A stretch of 64,000 nucleotides of DNA from the NCBI GenBank assembly GCA_964636495.1, contig CAZWSL010000005.1:1-64000 (forward strand). Reading direction: 5' to 3'. How positions within the stretch are numbered: the first letter of the stretch is position 1; each line of letters starts with the position of its first letter. The translations under genes were made by a program, and so were the position numbers. Source of the stretch: Desulfobacula sp964636495 (GTDB lineage: Bacteria; Desulfobacterota; Desulfobacteria; Desulfobacterales; Desulfobacteraceae). Of this stretch, positions 27,824 to 36,550 are shown one piece after another. The notes under the pieces were generated by a model, which saw only the letters and a program-made list of their open reading frames with translations, did no database searches and was not told the DNA's origin.

Positions 27824-28234
27824 CTATCTGTTCCAGATAAATAACCCTTCACCTTCACTCAGCAGTATCCCGGCTTCTCTGAAGCGGCTGACAGTCAGGT
27901 AGGGGTGTGGAAAGCTGTTTTGATCAGCGATTTGATAAAGATCGTACAACTCAAAAGGTTGTTCAAGCTTGTCAATAAGCGGCTGATAGATTTTTGCTGT
28001 TTCCCCGATGTCGGTTGGCAATATTCTGGGAACTGGTATTTTGTCCCTTCTTTCGGTTTCACTCTTGACATCAGATTCTGTACGCTGTTTTTCTTTTTTG
28101 TCAAAGATGGCGACCAGTTTATGCAGTTGAGAGATGATTATGGAAAGGATGGTTAATCCCGACATTACTATCAGCGGCCCGATAATGGCCATTGCCCAAC
28201 CGTTATGAGCACTTATGGCTTCTAATCCGTTCAA
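27824..28234 (-). CDS. OadG-like gamma subunit with C-terminal extension
   Basis: This 136-residue protein has one N-terminal membrane helix (residues about 13-40) and a charged linker, as in OadG gamma subunits. Residues about 75-136 form an extra compact region (for example FELYDLYQIADQN and the FREAGILLSEGEGLFIWN end) that resembles a small winged-helix fold. The start is a TTG at 28234 with a strong AGGAGG seven bases before it. It is in one operon with oadB and the cNMP-binding protein. Confidence 0.65.
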   Translation of the reverse strand: MNGLEAISAHNGWAMAIIGPLIVMSGLTILSIIISQLHKLVAIFDKKEKQRTESDVKSETERRDKIPVPRILPTDIGETAKIYQPLIDKLEQPFELYDLYQIADQNSFPHPYLTVSRFREAGILLSEGEGLFIWNR

Positions 28235-28255
28235 AATTGATCCTCCTGTCTCAAT

Positions 28256-28681
28256 TTATGATGATCCTTTTGCGATCACTCTTCGCTCTGAGGCTATTTT
28301 GTCAATTTTTTTCATTATTTTTTCGCCCAGGGCATTGTCTCCCTGGATCAGTTCAAAAAACTCCCTGCTTGATATTTCCAGCACCTCACCGTCTCTCTCA
28401 GCTGTAATGGTTCCGGTATAGTGGAATGGATGGACAACTGTAGACCAGCCCATTACCTCACCTACCCGCTCTAAAATAATCGAACGGTCTCCTTCAAAAG
28501 CGACCTCGTAAGTCCCGGAGAGGATAATGAAAAAGGTAAGCGCCGGAGTACCTCGTTTGATTATAATCTCGCCGGCCTCAACAGCTCTGGATTTAAGCAC
28601 TGCAGCAAACGCTTCCAGCTCATGCTGTTTAAAATCGATGAAAAAATCGAGGGGTTTGAGAATATGGGCATCAATACTCAT
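28256..28681 (-). CDS. Cyclic-nucleotide-binding domain protein without DNA-binding domain
   Basis: This protein of about 141 residues starts at the ATG at 28681 (AAGGAG seven bases upstream). It is a single cNMP-binding beta-roll (AGEIIIKRGTPALTFFIILSG; GEVMGWSTVVHP in place of the usual phosphate-binding cassette) followed by a short helix. No helix-turn-helix is present, so it is not a CRP-type repressor. It is the first gene of the operon with the decarboxylase subunits, and a regulatory role on the pump is possible (inference). Confidence 0.78.
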   Translation of the reverse strand: MSIDAHILKPLDFFIDFKQHELEAFAAVLKSRAVEAGEIIIKRGTPALTFFIILSGTYEVAFEGDRSIILERVGEVMGWSTVVHPFHYTGTITAERDGEVLEISSREFFELIQGDNALGEKIMKKIDKIASERRVIAKGSS

Positions 28682-29140
28682 AATTTGGCTCCTTATGCTT
28701 ACAGTAAACTGAAACATTAGCTAAACATTTTTCAAATGTCAAGTTCAAAATCTGAAACTGGATCTCAATTTGAACCTGCAGTNNNNNNNNNNNNNNNNNN
28801 NNNNNNNNNNNNNNNNNNNNNNNNNNNNNNNNNNNNNNNNNNNNNNNNNNNNNNNNNNNNNNNNNNNNNNNNNNNNNNNNNNTTTTTCAAATGTCAAGTT
28901 CAAAATCTGAAACTGGATCTCAATTTGAACCTGCAGTAAAATTCGGCTGGAATTGGGAGGTTCTCTTAAACACATTCGGAGAATATCTTAAATCCAAAAA
29001 AATAATCAACTCAATCAAAACCGCTCTCTCCTATATTTTCACAGATAAAAAACAGGCTCCTATTCTGTTATGGATATTTATGGTGGAACCTCTTCATTAA
29101 CGCTTGTTATTCAATGTATTTCCCTATATAATGCGCCGTC
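28682..29140. other. Gene-free region with a 100-N gap flanked by an identical 55-bp sequence
   Basis: The 55 bases at 28728-28782 recur exactly at 28883-28937, on either side of 100 N (28783-28882). Exact overlap of two contig ends is the simplest explanation; a true tandem repeat is the alternative. Each copy contains GTTCAAA and TTTGAAC as distant inverted half-sites. I see no gene here. Confidence 0.85.
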
Positions 29141-29602
29141 ATGACGACGAAAATAAATATTATTCAAAAAGAAGATGCGGTATTCTGGATGGGAGAGAAC
29201 GGTGACTGGTTCAATGAACATGGAAAACTTGAACACCCAAAAATCATCCGCTATTTTCACCACTCCATCCAAAAGGATGAAAATGGATATTTTTTATACC
29301 AGAAAAATGGTCCTGTTGAAGAGAAGGTCTATTTTTCCTATCACCATACCGCTATTTTTGTATTTAAGATAAAAAAAAATGACAGAGGAATCGGTTTAAT
29401 CCTCAACACAGGTGAAACCATTCAGCTCATTCCGACACAGCTGGAGGAAAAAGAGGATAAACTCTTTATAAAAACAAAAGAGCATTTAATTCAATTCACC
29501 AATAACGCCCTGCTGAAAATATCTGAATACCTTAAGGAAGAAAATGGAATACTGTTTTTCCAGTACCAGGATGGTCGATATCCAATAGAAAGAAATGGGT
29601 AA
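29141..29602 (+). CDS. Small protein, possibly DUF1285-like
   Basis: This 153-residue soluble protein has the pattern seen in DUF1285 proteins: an opening GENGDWFNEHGKLEHP, then KDENGYFLYQ and an EKVYF strand, followed by alternating beta strands. The family assignment is from memory and weak. There is no clear ribosome site before the ATG. It stands alone between the assembly gap and the PagL gene. Confidence 0.5.
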   Translation: MTTKINIIQKEDAVFWMGENGDWFNEHGKLEHPKIIRYFHHSIQKDENGYFLYQKNGPVEEKVYFSYHHTAIFVFKIKKNDRGIGLILNTGETIQLIPTQLEEKEDKLFIKTKEHLIQFTNNALLKISEYLKEENGILFFQYQDGRYPIERNG

Positions 29603-29722
29603 ATAAATAAAATTGATTCAACGTATTCACTCCATTGTTTCATATAAAAAACAGGCAGTAATAGAGATAATTTTTATTTGATCCTTGCAATCTGGACAGA
29701 CAAGCGGACCGGCTTCATCAAT

Positions 29723-29754
29723 TGTTTGAATTTACCGGGTGTTTGAATTTACCG
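29723..29754. repeat. Tandem 15-bp direct repeat
   Basis: TGTTTGAATTTACCG occurs at 29723-29737 and again at 29740-29754 (17-bp period), in the 230-base gap between the small protein and PagL genes. Its role is unknown. It may be simple replication slippage. Confidence 0.7.
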
Positions 29755-29834
29755 TGCCAAAGGGTTGTTCTGCTTCGGCAGAAGACATCCCATCCAACAT
29801 ACTTGCCCATACAGTTAATCAGGCTTGCCCTGTA

Positions 29835-30377
29835 CTAAAATTTTACAGAAGTGGTAAAGATAAAGATATCAATGCCGTCATTGGGTTGTTTCGTGGATGC
29901 ATTTGAATAGTGCATATACCTGAAATTTAAATCAAACCGCCTGATTTTTACGCCGATACCTATCCTGTCTTCAAACTGGAAATTGGTGGATAGATTTCTG
30001 CCGGCAATGTGGTAGTCATCAATATAAGCTGCCCCTATTCCACCTTCAATATATGGCTGTATCCTGACTGATTCCGGTTCCAAGTTTTTTGATTGATTTA
30101 AAAAATAATATGCAAATACCGGGGAGAATGCTATTCCGTTGATACTTTTGCCATCATACTCCCACCGGTTGCAGGAGAGTTCAAAATAACCAGAAAAATA
30201 TCCAGAAGCAGACTCTTTCCATTTTTGGGTAAACTCTTTTTTAACACCCACTCTGTAAATATCTATTTTTGAATTATCCTGCCCGTAACCGAGAGAGAAT
30301 TCATATCCTGACTGCCCGGCAGCTGCACTGCTGCAGAATAAAACCAGACTTAAAGTTAGAAGCACAATATTTTTCAT
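29835..30377 (-). CDS. pagL: Lipid A 3-O-deacylase PagL
   Basis: This 180-residue outer-membrane beta-barrel has a signal peptide (residues 1-20). The diagnostic PagL motif lies near the C-terminus, RYMHYSNASTKQPNDGID, giving catalytic His156 and Ser158. The protein ends in Phe, as usual for Omp85-assembled barrels. PagL removes an acyl chain from lipid A in the outer membrane. It is a single-gene unit, divergent from the dsr operon region. Confidence 0.88.
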   Translation of the reverse strand: MKNIVLLTLSLVLFCSSAAAGQSGYEFSLGYGQDNSKIDIYRVGVKKEFTQKWKESASGYFSGYFELSCNRWEYDGKSINGIAFSPVFAYYFLNQSKNLEPESVRIQPYIEGGIGAAYIDDYHIAGRNLSTNFQFEDRIGIGVKIRRFDLNFRYMHYSNASTKQPNDGIDIFIFTTSVKF

Positions 30378-30449
30378 AATAATCCTTTTTAAAATTCAAG
30401 ATAATCAGCTTGAATTATTTAACTCAATTCTGAACATTATATGGTCAAT

Positions 30450-30465
30450 CTGACAAACCTGTCAG
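30450..30465. promoter_or_regulatory. Inverted repeat upstream of pagL
   Basis: CTGACA-AACC-TGTCAG is a perfect 6-bp inverted repeat, 73 bases before the pagL start. It resembles the TTGACAG-AAC-CTGTCAA element over the universal stress promoter at 14210-14226. A common regulator is possible but not shown. Confidence 0.4.
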
Positions 30466-30641
30466 CTCATCATCATCTTCTGTTTTTGGCGTTACTCTCC
30501 TGTAGAGATTTTCTCCGGATGAACAACTATTTTTCCAACTCAAACCCGTTTATAAGGATAAAAAATATACAGGGATCAAAAAAAAAATTCAAGTAACATC
30601 TTCCTGCTTTTATTTAGAGATCATCATAAGCGGATTAACCC

Positions 30642-30670
30642 TTGACATCCACTTCCATGGGGTTTATATC
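30642..30670 (+). promoter_or_regulatory. Sigma-70 promoter of the rsbRD_N-dsr gene cluster
   Basis: TTGACA (30642-30647), a 17-base spacer and TATATC (30665-30670) lie 55 bases before the first gene of the cluster. This is the only strong promoter I see upstream of the dsrMKJOP genes in this direction. Confidence 0.62.
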
Positions 30671-30724
30671 CTTCATGTAATCAAGCTTTTTGATGAGTTA
30701 TATGAAAAAAAGATAAAATAAAAT

Positions 30725-31240
30725 ATGAATTTAAAACAAGAACTGGCTAACAACAAATCCCTGTTTACAAGCCAATGGGTACAGGCAACCATTGATACAT
30801 ATCCGGAACAGACTGCCAGGGTGTTAAGTAAGGACTCAAACCGGTTTGACAATCCTGTGGGTGCGGTCACCCATGAATCCATAGAAAACATATTCAATCT
30901 GATTATAAATGATTTTAATGATAAAAGCCTTGAGAAACAGCTTGATCCAATCATAAGGATCAGGGCTGTACAATCTTTTTCTGCTTCCGAGGCTGTGAGT
31001 TTTGTTTTTGCCTTAAAAAAAATCGGTGAAAATATTCTTGATAAAAGAGTGATAAGAGAATTTGACAAACTTGTTGACACAATTGCGCTGGCGGCGTTTG
31101 ACAAGTTTATGAAATGCAAAGAAGAGATATTCCTTTTAAAGGCGACTGAAAGCAAAAGAAGAGTGCATAAAGCTTTTGAAAGGGCAGGTTTAGTAGCTGA
31201 ACTGACAGAGAAGGACCTTGTCGGTTCTGAAAAATCTTAA
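30725..31240 (+). CDS. RsbRD_N-domain protein preceding dsrM
   Basis: This 171-residue all-helical protein resembles the RsbRD N-terminal domain: it opens with ANNKSLFTSQWVQATIDTYPEQTARVL and the helix FDNPVGAVTHESIENIF is typical. No STAS domain follows. Such domains sense signals in stressosome proteins. Here it precedes dsrM by about 55 bases in the same direction, so it probably shares the promoter and may regulate or assist the Dsr complex (inference). There is no clear ribosome site. Confidence 0.7.
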   Translation: MNLKQELANNKSLFTSQWVQATIDTYPEQTARVLSKDSNRFDNPVGAVTHESIENIFNLIINDFNDKSLEKQLDPIIRIRAVQSFSASEAVSFVFALKKIGENILDKRVIREFDKLVDTIALAAFDKFMKCKEEIFLLKATESKRRVHKAFERAGLVAELTEKDLVGSEKS

Positions 31241-31244
31241 CTTG

Positions 31245-31270
31245 CATGACAGAACAAAAATTTTGTCATG
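31245..31270 (+). promoter_or_regulatory. Intercistronic hairpin between the RsbRD_N gene and dsrM
   Basis: CATGACA (31245-31251) pairs with TGTCATG (31264-31270), and the loop contains further A/T pairing. It begins four bases after the upstream stop and ends 24 bases before the dsrM start. No T tract follows, so it is more likely a processing or stabilising structure than a full terminator. Confidence 0.45.
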
Positions 31271-31294
31271 TATAAAACAATGAGGTGGTTTAAT

Positions 31295-32302
31295 ATGAAT
31301 CAAAAGTACTTGATCCCCCTGATAGCTGTTTTTCTGCTATTTTTAATCGCATACATTGGCGTTGAGGGAGCAGGACTTCAGTGGTTCTTTGGAATTATCT
31401 TTCCATATGCAGCAATTATTGTCTTTATTGCAGGCTTTGTTTATAAAGTCACGGGCTGGGCAGCTTCTGCTGTTCCATTCAGGATTCCGACAACCTGCGG
31501 GCAACAAAAATCACTGCCGTGGATAAAACAGAACTCCATTGATAACCCTGATACTTCAACAGGTGTGTTTGTGCGTATGATTCTTGAAATTTTTCTTTTC
31601 AGATCATTATTCAGAAATACAAAAGCAGCATTTAACAGAAATGCTTCAAACAAGCTGTCCTACTCATGGGAAATTTTCCTCTGGGTCGCAGCTCTTGCCT
31701 TTCACTACTCCTTTCTGGTAGTAACCCTGAGGCACTTTAGGTTTTTTACATCCCCTGTGCCTTCCTGTATTAAGATACTTGAATATTTTGACGGAATTGT
31801 ACAGCTCGGACTTCCCGGATTGTTTTTATCCGGTGTTATACTGCTTGCAGCAACCCTGTTTCTGCTTGCAAGAAGATTTTTTGATGCAAAAATCAACTAC
31901 ATTTCACAGGCGGCTGACTACTTTCCCCTGTTTCTGATAATCGGTATTGCTTTGACTGGAATATCAATGAGATATTTCACAAAAGTTGATATCACAGGCA
32001 TTAAAACGCTTACCATGGGACTTGTAACGTTAAGCCCCACTATTCCTGAAGCTGTTGGCGGTCTCTTTTACGGCCATATCTTCCTGGTAAGTATTCTTTT
32101 TGCATATTTCCCCTTAAGCAAACTGATGCACATGGGTGGTATTTTCTTAAGTCCCACAAGAAACATGGCAAACAATAACCGTGCAAAAAGACATGTTAAC
32201 CCTTGGAACTATGATGTGAAAACACATACCTATGAAGAGTATGAAGATCACTTCAGAGAAAAAATGATTGAAGCTGGCCTGCCAGTGGATAAAAAGGAGT
32301 AA
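31295..32302 (+). CDS. dsrM: DsrM, haem b membrane subunit of the Dsr complex
   Basis: This 335-residue protein starts at the ATG at 31295 (GAGGTGG upstream). It is a NarI-like integral membrane protein with about six helices and conserved His residues (for example in ALAFHYSFLVVTLRHFRFF and FYGHIFLVSILFAYFPLSKLMHMGG), which would bind two haems b. It takes electrons from menaquinol to DsrK, linking the quinone pool to DsrC trisulfide reduction in sulfate respiration. It is the first of five genes. Confidence 0.96.
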   Translation: MNQKYLIPLIAVFLLFLIAYIGVEGAGLQWFFGIIFPYAAIIVFIAGFVYKVTGWAASAVPFRIPTTCGQQKSLPWIKQNSIDNPDTSTGVFVRMILEIFLFRSLFRNTKAAFNRNASNKLSYSWEIFLWVAALAFHYSFLVVTLRHFRFFTSPVPSCIKILEYFDGIVQLGLPGLFLSGVILLAATLFLLARRFFDAKINYISQAADYFPLFLIIGIALTGISMRYFTKVDITGIKTLTMGLVTLSPTIPEAVGGLFYGHIFLVSILFAYFPLSKLMHMGGIFLSPTRNMANNNRAKRHVNPWNYDVKTHTYEEYEDHFREKMIEAGLPVDKKE

Positions 32303-32305
32303 TAA

Positions 32306-33985
32306 ATGTCTGATGAACTAAAACCCAATGAATTATTAGATAAAATTGATTTTGCTCCTAAAAAGGGAGCTGAGTCAGATTCGGTTGCAAGTAACTGGAT
32401 GGACACAAAAGTACAGATAAGACCAGGGATGTATTGTTATGCTGCAAAATCTGAAAGTGTCCAGACACTTGGACTGCCGAATGCAAGAGAATGGAATCCT
32501 CTTGATGAAGACTGGAAACTGCCTGGCAACTGGCAGGAAATTGTTTTCAATGGACTGAAAGAACGTCTTGAAAGATTTCGCACCTTTAAAATCTTCATGG
32601 ATATCTGTGTCCGATGTGGAGCCTGTGCTGATAAATGTCATTTCTTTTTAGGAACTGGTGATCCTAAAAACATGCCTGTATTAAGGGCTGAACTTTTACG
32701 ATCTGTCTATAGAAATGATTTCTCAACTGCAGGAAAAATATTGAAAAAAATTCCTGGAGGGCAGGCGCTTTTCGGGGCAAGACCAATGACCATGAGTGTT
32801 CTCAAGGAGTGGTGGTACTATTTTTTCCAGTGTACAGAGTGCAGACGTTGTTCCGTATTCTGCCCCTACGGCATTGATACTGCTGAAATAACAATAATGG
32901 GAAGAGAGATTTTTAATCTTTTAGGTCTTAATATTGACTGGATTGCAACACCTGTCTCCAACTGCTTTAAAACTGGTAACCACCTTGGCATTCAACCCCA
33001 TGCCTTTAAAGAGATGCTGGAATTTTTTGTGGAAGACATTGAAGACGTTACAGGTGTCGACTGCACGCCCCAGTTTCAGAAAAAAGGTGCAGATATTTTA
33101 TTTATCACACCTTCAGGAGATGTGTTCGCAGATCCAGGCACCTACACATGTGAAGGCTATATGATCCTGTTCAAATATCTAAAAGAGAAATATGGACTTG
33201 ATGTCACCTGGAGCACCTATGCATCAGAAGGTGGAAATTTCGGCCTTTTTACCTCCCATGAGACGATGAAAAGACTTAACGCTAAAATGTATGCAGAGGC
33301 AAAGAGGCTTGGGGTAAAATGGATACTGGGTGGTGAATGCGGCCACATGTGGAGAGTTATCAATCAATATATGGATACGATGAATGGACCTGCAGACTTC
33401 CTTGAAGAGCCTGTAAATCCAATTACAGGAACCAAATTTGAGAATGCAAAATCCACAAAAATGGTTCATATAACTGAATTTACTGCAGACCTTATCAAAC
33501 ATGGAAAACTTGAACTTGATAAAAGCAGAAATGCAAATCGCATCATAACTTACCATGACTCCTGTAATACTTCCCGGGGCATGGGGCTTCTTGATGAGCC
33601 CAGATATGTAATTGAAAACGTATGCGATAACTTCTATGAAATGCCGCCCAACACAATACGGGAACAGACTTTCTGCTGCGGTTCAGGCTCTGGATTAAAT
33701 GCCGGTGAAAACATGGAGCTCAGAATGGCAGGCGCTCTGCCCAGGGCTAATGCTGTAAAATATGTCCATGAAAAATTTGGCGTTAACACCCTTGGCACCA
33801 TATGTGCCATTGACAGGGCAGCTCTTACAACCATGTGTGAATACTGGGTTCCCGATGTCGAGGTTTATGGAATTCATGAACTGGTGGGCAATGCCTTGAT
33901 TCTGCCAGGTGAAAAGAAGAGGGAGGAAGACTTGAGGTTTGAACCGCTGCCCGAATCTGAAGAGGAGGTAGAAGAAAATGAGTAA
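32306..33985 (+). CDS. dsrK: DsrK, catalytic iron-sulfur subunit (HdrD-like)
   Basis: This 559-residue cytoplasmic protein has two [4Fe-4S] motifs, Cys101-104-107-111 (CVRCGACADKC) and a second CTECRRCSVFCP near residue 174. One CCG domain ends in CCGSGSG, with the HDSCN motif before it, and binds the special catalytic cluster as in heterodisulfide reductase HdrD. It is thought to reduce the DsrC trisulfide. It lies three bases after dsrM and overlaps dsrJ by eight bases. Confidence 0.97.
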   Translation: MSDELKPNELLDKIDFAPKKGAESDSVASNWMDTKVQIRPGMYCYAAKSESVQTLGLPNAREWNPLDEDWKLPGNWQEIVFNGLKERLERFRTFKIFMDICVRCGACADKCHFFLGTGDPKNMPVLRAELLRSVYRNDFSTAGKILKKIPGGQALFGARPMTMSVLKEWWYYFFQCTECRRCSVFCPYGIDTAEITIMGREIFNLLGLNIDWIATPVSNCFKTGNHLGIQPHAFKEMLEFFVEDIEDVTGVDCTPQFQKKGADILFITPSGDVFADPGTYTCEGYMILFKYLKEKYGLDVTWSTYASEGGNFGLFTSHETMKRLNAKMYAEAKRLGVKWILGGECGHMWRVINQYMDTMNGPADFLEEPVNPITGTKFENAKSTKMVHITEFTADLIKHGKLELDKSRNANRIITYHDSCNTSRGMGLLDEPRYVIENVCDNFYEMPPNTIREQTFCCGSGSGLNAGENMELRMAGALPRANAVKYVHEKFGVNTLGTICAIDRAALTTMCEYWVPDVEVYGIHELVGNALILPGEKKREEDLRFEPLPESEEEVEENE

Positions 33986-34382
33986 AAAGATAATTTTCAC
34001 AGGACTTGTAATCTTTGTCCTCGCAGTACTCTCACCTTTCTGGTTTAATATGATTACAACCACAGAGGCTGCGCCGGAGCCTGAACTTCTCGGCAAGGCA
34101 AAAGATGCAAAAAACTGTGTTTTAGAAAAATTCGACATGCGCGCCAATCACATGTCTCTTCTTGATGAATGGCGAGATGCAGTAGTGAGAGATGCTGACA
34201 GAAAGTATGAAGCAGAAAATGGACACACATTTAACATGAGCCTCTCAACAGGAGAAAACTCCTGCCTTGGCTGTCATGAAGATAAAGCAAAATTTTGTGA
34301 TAAATGCCATACCTATGCTTCAGTTAATCCCTATTGCTGGGATTGTCACACTAACCCAAAAGAAATTGCCCAAGGAGATTAA
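33978..34382 (+). CDS. dsrJ: DsrJ, periplasmic trihaem cytochrome c
   Basis: This 134-residue protein has an N-terminal membrane anchor/signal and three CxxCH motifs clustered near the C-terminus (CLGCH, CDKCH, CWDCH). An extra conserved Cys in KNCVLEKF, about residue 46, corresponds to the unusual haem ligand proposed for DsrJ. It is the periplasmic redox subunit of the Dsr complex. Its first codons overlap dsrK and its stop directly abuts dsrO. Confidence 0.96.
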   Translation: MSKKIIFTGLVIFVLAVLSPFWFNMITTTEAAPEPELLGKAKDAKNCVLEKFDMRANHMSLLDEWRDAVVRDADRKYEAENGHTFNMSLSTGENSCLGCHEDKAKFCDKCHTYASVNPYCWDCHTNPKEIAQGD

Positions 34383-35207
34383 ATGATGAACAAAAGCAAA
34401 AGAAGCTTTCTTAAAGTAGCAGGTATTGCTGCGGTAGGCTTGGGTGCTTCTCCGGCAATTCACTTTGCTTCATCCGGTTCTGAAGATGGATCCCATGCAG
34501 TGAAAGCAAAAAACAAAAAAAATCTTTCCACCCGTCGCTGGGGTATGGTGATTGATACTAACAAAATTACACACGAAGTTGTTGAACATATTGTTGAAGC
34601 ATGCCACAAAGCACATAACGTCCCTGATTTTAAACATAAAGTTAATAAGAAAAAATATCCAAAAACAAGAGCTGTAAATCATAAACAGGAAATTAAATGG
34701 ATATGGGAAGAGCACTTTCACTATGCCTTTCCTGACAAAGAAGATGAATTTCTTGCAGAAAAATTCCATGATCTTCCATTTCTTGTAACCTGCAACCACT
34801 GCAAAATTGCACCATGCACAAAGGCATGTCCGACACAGGCTACATTCAAAAGAAAAGACGGGATCGTGCTGATGGATTATCACCGCTGTATAGGGTGTCG
34901 ATTCTGTATGGCAGCGTGTCCATTTGGCGCAAGAAGCTTTAACTTCAGGGATCCAAGGCCGTTTATCAAAGAGACGGCACCTGAATTTCCAACACGTTCA
35001 AAAGGTGTAGTTGAAAAATGTAATTTTTGTGCCGAACGACTTGCTATTGGAAAACAACCCCACTGTGTTAAAGCTTCACACGGTGCAATTGTAGTAGGTA
35101 ATCTTGAAGATCCTGATTCTGAGATCAGGAAAATGCTGAATAAACACTATACAATCAGACGTAAACAGTCTCTTGGCACAGAGCCTTCTGTTTACTATAT
35201 CATGTAA
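34383..35207 (+). CDS. dsrO: DsrO, periplasmic ferredoxin-like subunit
   Basis: This 274-residue protein has a twin-arginine-like signal in which the first arginine is lysine (SKRSFLKVAG), and several [4Fe-4S] motifs (CNHCKIAPCTKACP; CIGCRFCMAACPFG; CNFCAERL). DsrO passes electrons between DsrJ and DsrP on the periplasmic side. The Lys-Arg variant of the Tat motif is seen in some exported iron-sulfur proteins, but here it rests on sequence only. It follows dsrJ without a gap. Confidence 0.95.
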   Translation: MMNKSKRSFLKVAGIAAVGLGASPAIHFASSGSEDGSHAVKAKNKKNLSTRRWGMVIDTNKITHEVVEHIVEACHKAHNVPDFKHKVNKKKYPKTRAVNHKQEIKWIWEEHFHYAFPDKEDEFLAEKFHDLPFLVTCNHCKIAPCTKACPTQATFKRKDGIVLMDYHRCIGCRFCMAACPFGARSFNFRDPRPFIKETAPEFPTRSKGVVEKCNFCAERLAIGKQPHCVKASHGAIVVGNLEDPDSEIRKMLNKHYTIRRKQSLGTEPSVYYIM

Positions 35208-35218
35208 GGGAGTCAAAT

Positions 35219-36376
35219 ATGATTGAAATAGCTATTAAAGGAAGTAAAAGATACTGGTTATGGATAATCTTTTTGCTCGCTGTTATAGGAATCGGAAAGA
35301 TTGTCTATCTGGATCAATTCATGAATGGTCTTATGATCACAGGCATGAGCCGTGATGTATCATGGGGCTTTTATATTGCAAATTTTACATATCTTGTGGG
35401 TGTTGCCGCAGGAGGTGTAATGGTTGTTATACCCTTTTATCTGCATGACTATGAAAAATTTCACAGGATTACAATTCTTGGTGAATTTCTGGCTGTGGCA
35501 GCTTTAATCATGTGCCTGCTTTTCATTGTTGTGGATCTTGGTCAGCCCACCCGTATGCTGAATGTGTTGTTATACCCTTCACCAAAATCGATACTGTTCT
35601 ATGATATGCTTGTTCTAAACGGTTATCTCTTTTTGAACATTGTTGTTGGCTGGAAGGTTCTTGAAGCAGAAAGAAACCAGGTGGAACCTGTCTGGTGGAC
35701 AAAACCTCTGGTTTTAATTTCCATCCCTTTTGCAATCGGTATACATACGGTAACAGCATATCTCTACTGCGGACTTCCCGGCAGAGGTTTCTGGCTGACA
35801 GCAATTCTTGCACCCAGATTTCTGGCATCAGCTTTTGCAGCAGGTCCTGCAGTCTTGATCATTTTATGCTATATTATCAAAAAATACACAAAGTTTGATC
35901 CTGGCTGGGAGGCAATGCAGACACTCTCGAAAATTGTCTGCTATGCAATTATTGCCAATCTGTTCTTTTTTGCCTGTGAAGTATTTGTTGTTTATTACTC
36001 CAATATTCCAGGCCATAAATCACATATCCAGTACCTGCTGTTTGGCTACCATGGATACTCGGCACTTGTACCGTGGATGTGGACCAGCCTGTTTCTCATG
36101 GCCGCAGGGGCAATTTTGCTTGTAATTCCTAAATACAGAAGCAATTACAAGCTGCTGCCTTATACCTGTGCCATAATCGTAATAGGCGCCTGGATTGATA
36201 AAGGTCTTGGTATGATATCCGGTGGTTTTGTACCATCACCCCTTCACCATGTAACAGAGTATGCACCAACCATACCTGAAATAGTGATCACTCTGGCTGT
36301 TTATGCAACCGGTCTGCTTGTTCTGACAATTTTATACAAAATTGCCACACAGGTAAAAGAAGAGGTTCGCGGATGA
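35219..36376 (+). CDS. dsrP: DsrP, NrfD-family quinone-interacting membrane subunit
   Basis: This 385-residue NrfD-type protein has about ten membrane helices, including DLGQPTRMLNVLLYPSP and GIHTVTAYLYCGLPGR, typical of DsrP. It interacts with menaquinone and pairs with DsrO and DsrJ. It is the last gene of the operon; the start is 11 bases after the dsrO stop. A rho-independent terminator follows 35 bases downstream. Confidence 0.96.
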   Translation: MIEIAIKGSKRYWLWIIFLLAVIGIGKIVYLDQFMNGLMITGMSRDVSWGFYIANFTYLVGVAAGGVMVVIPFYLHDYEKFHRITILGEFLAVAALIMCLLFIVVDLGQPTRMLNVLLYPSPKSILFYDMLVLNGYLFLNIVVGWKVLEAERNQVEPVWWTKPLVLISIPFAIGIHTVTAYLYCGLPGRGFWLTAILAPRFLASAFAAGPAVLIILCYIIKKYTKFDPGWEAMQTLSKIVCYAIIANLFFFACEVFVVYYSNIPGHKSHIQYLLFGYHGYSALVPWMWTSLFLMAAGAILLVIPKYRSNYKLLPYTCAIIVIGAWIDKGLGMISGGFVPSPLHHVTEYAPTIPEIVITLAVYATGLLVLTILYKIATQVKEEVRG

Positions 36377-36410
36377 TTTGCATTTAAACCAAAATAGGTT
36401 TATTTAAAAG

Positions 36411-36440
36411 AGAGGAGTCCCAAAAAGACTCCTCTTTTTT
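36411..36440 (+). terminator. Rho-independent terminator of the dsr operon
   Basis: AGAGGAGTC (36411-36419) and GACTCCTCT (36427-36435) form a 9-bp perfect stem with loop CCAAAAA, followed by a T run. It lies just after dsrP. Confidence 0.92.
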
Positions 36441-36550
36441 ATTTATTGTTAATCAGGGGAATTATACTGTTTGATATATCAAGATCTGCTGAATGCAGAC
36501 AGGGAAAAAAGTGGTTAAGCTGAATTAATGAGTTTTCAAGGGTAATTTGT

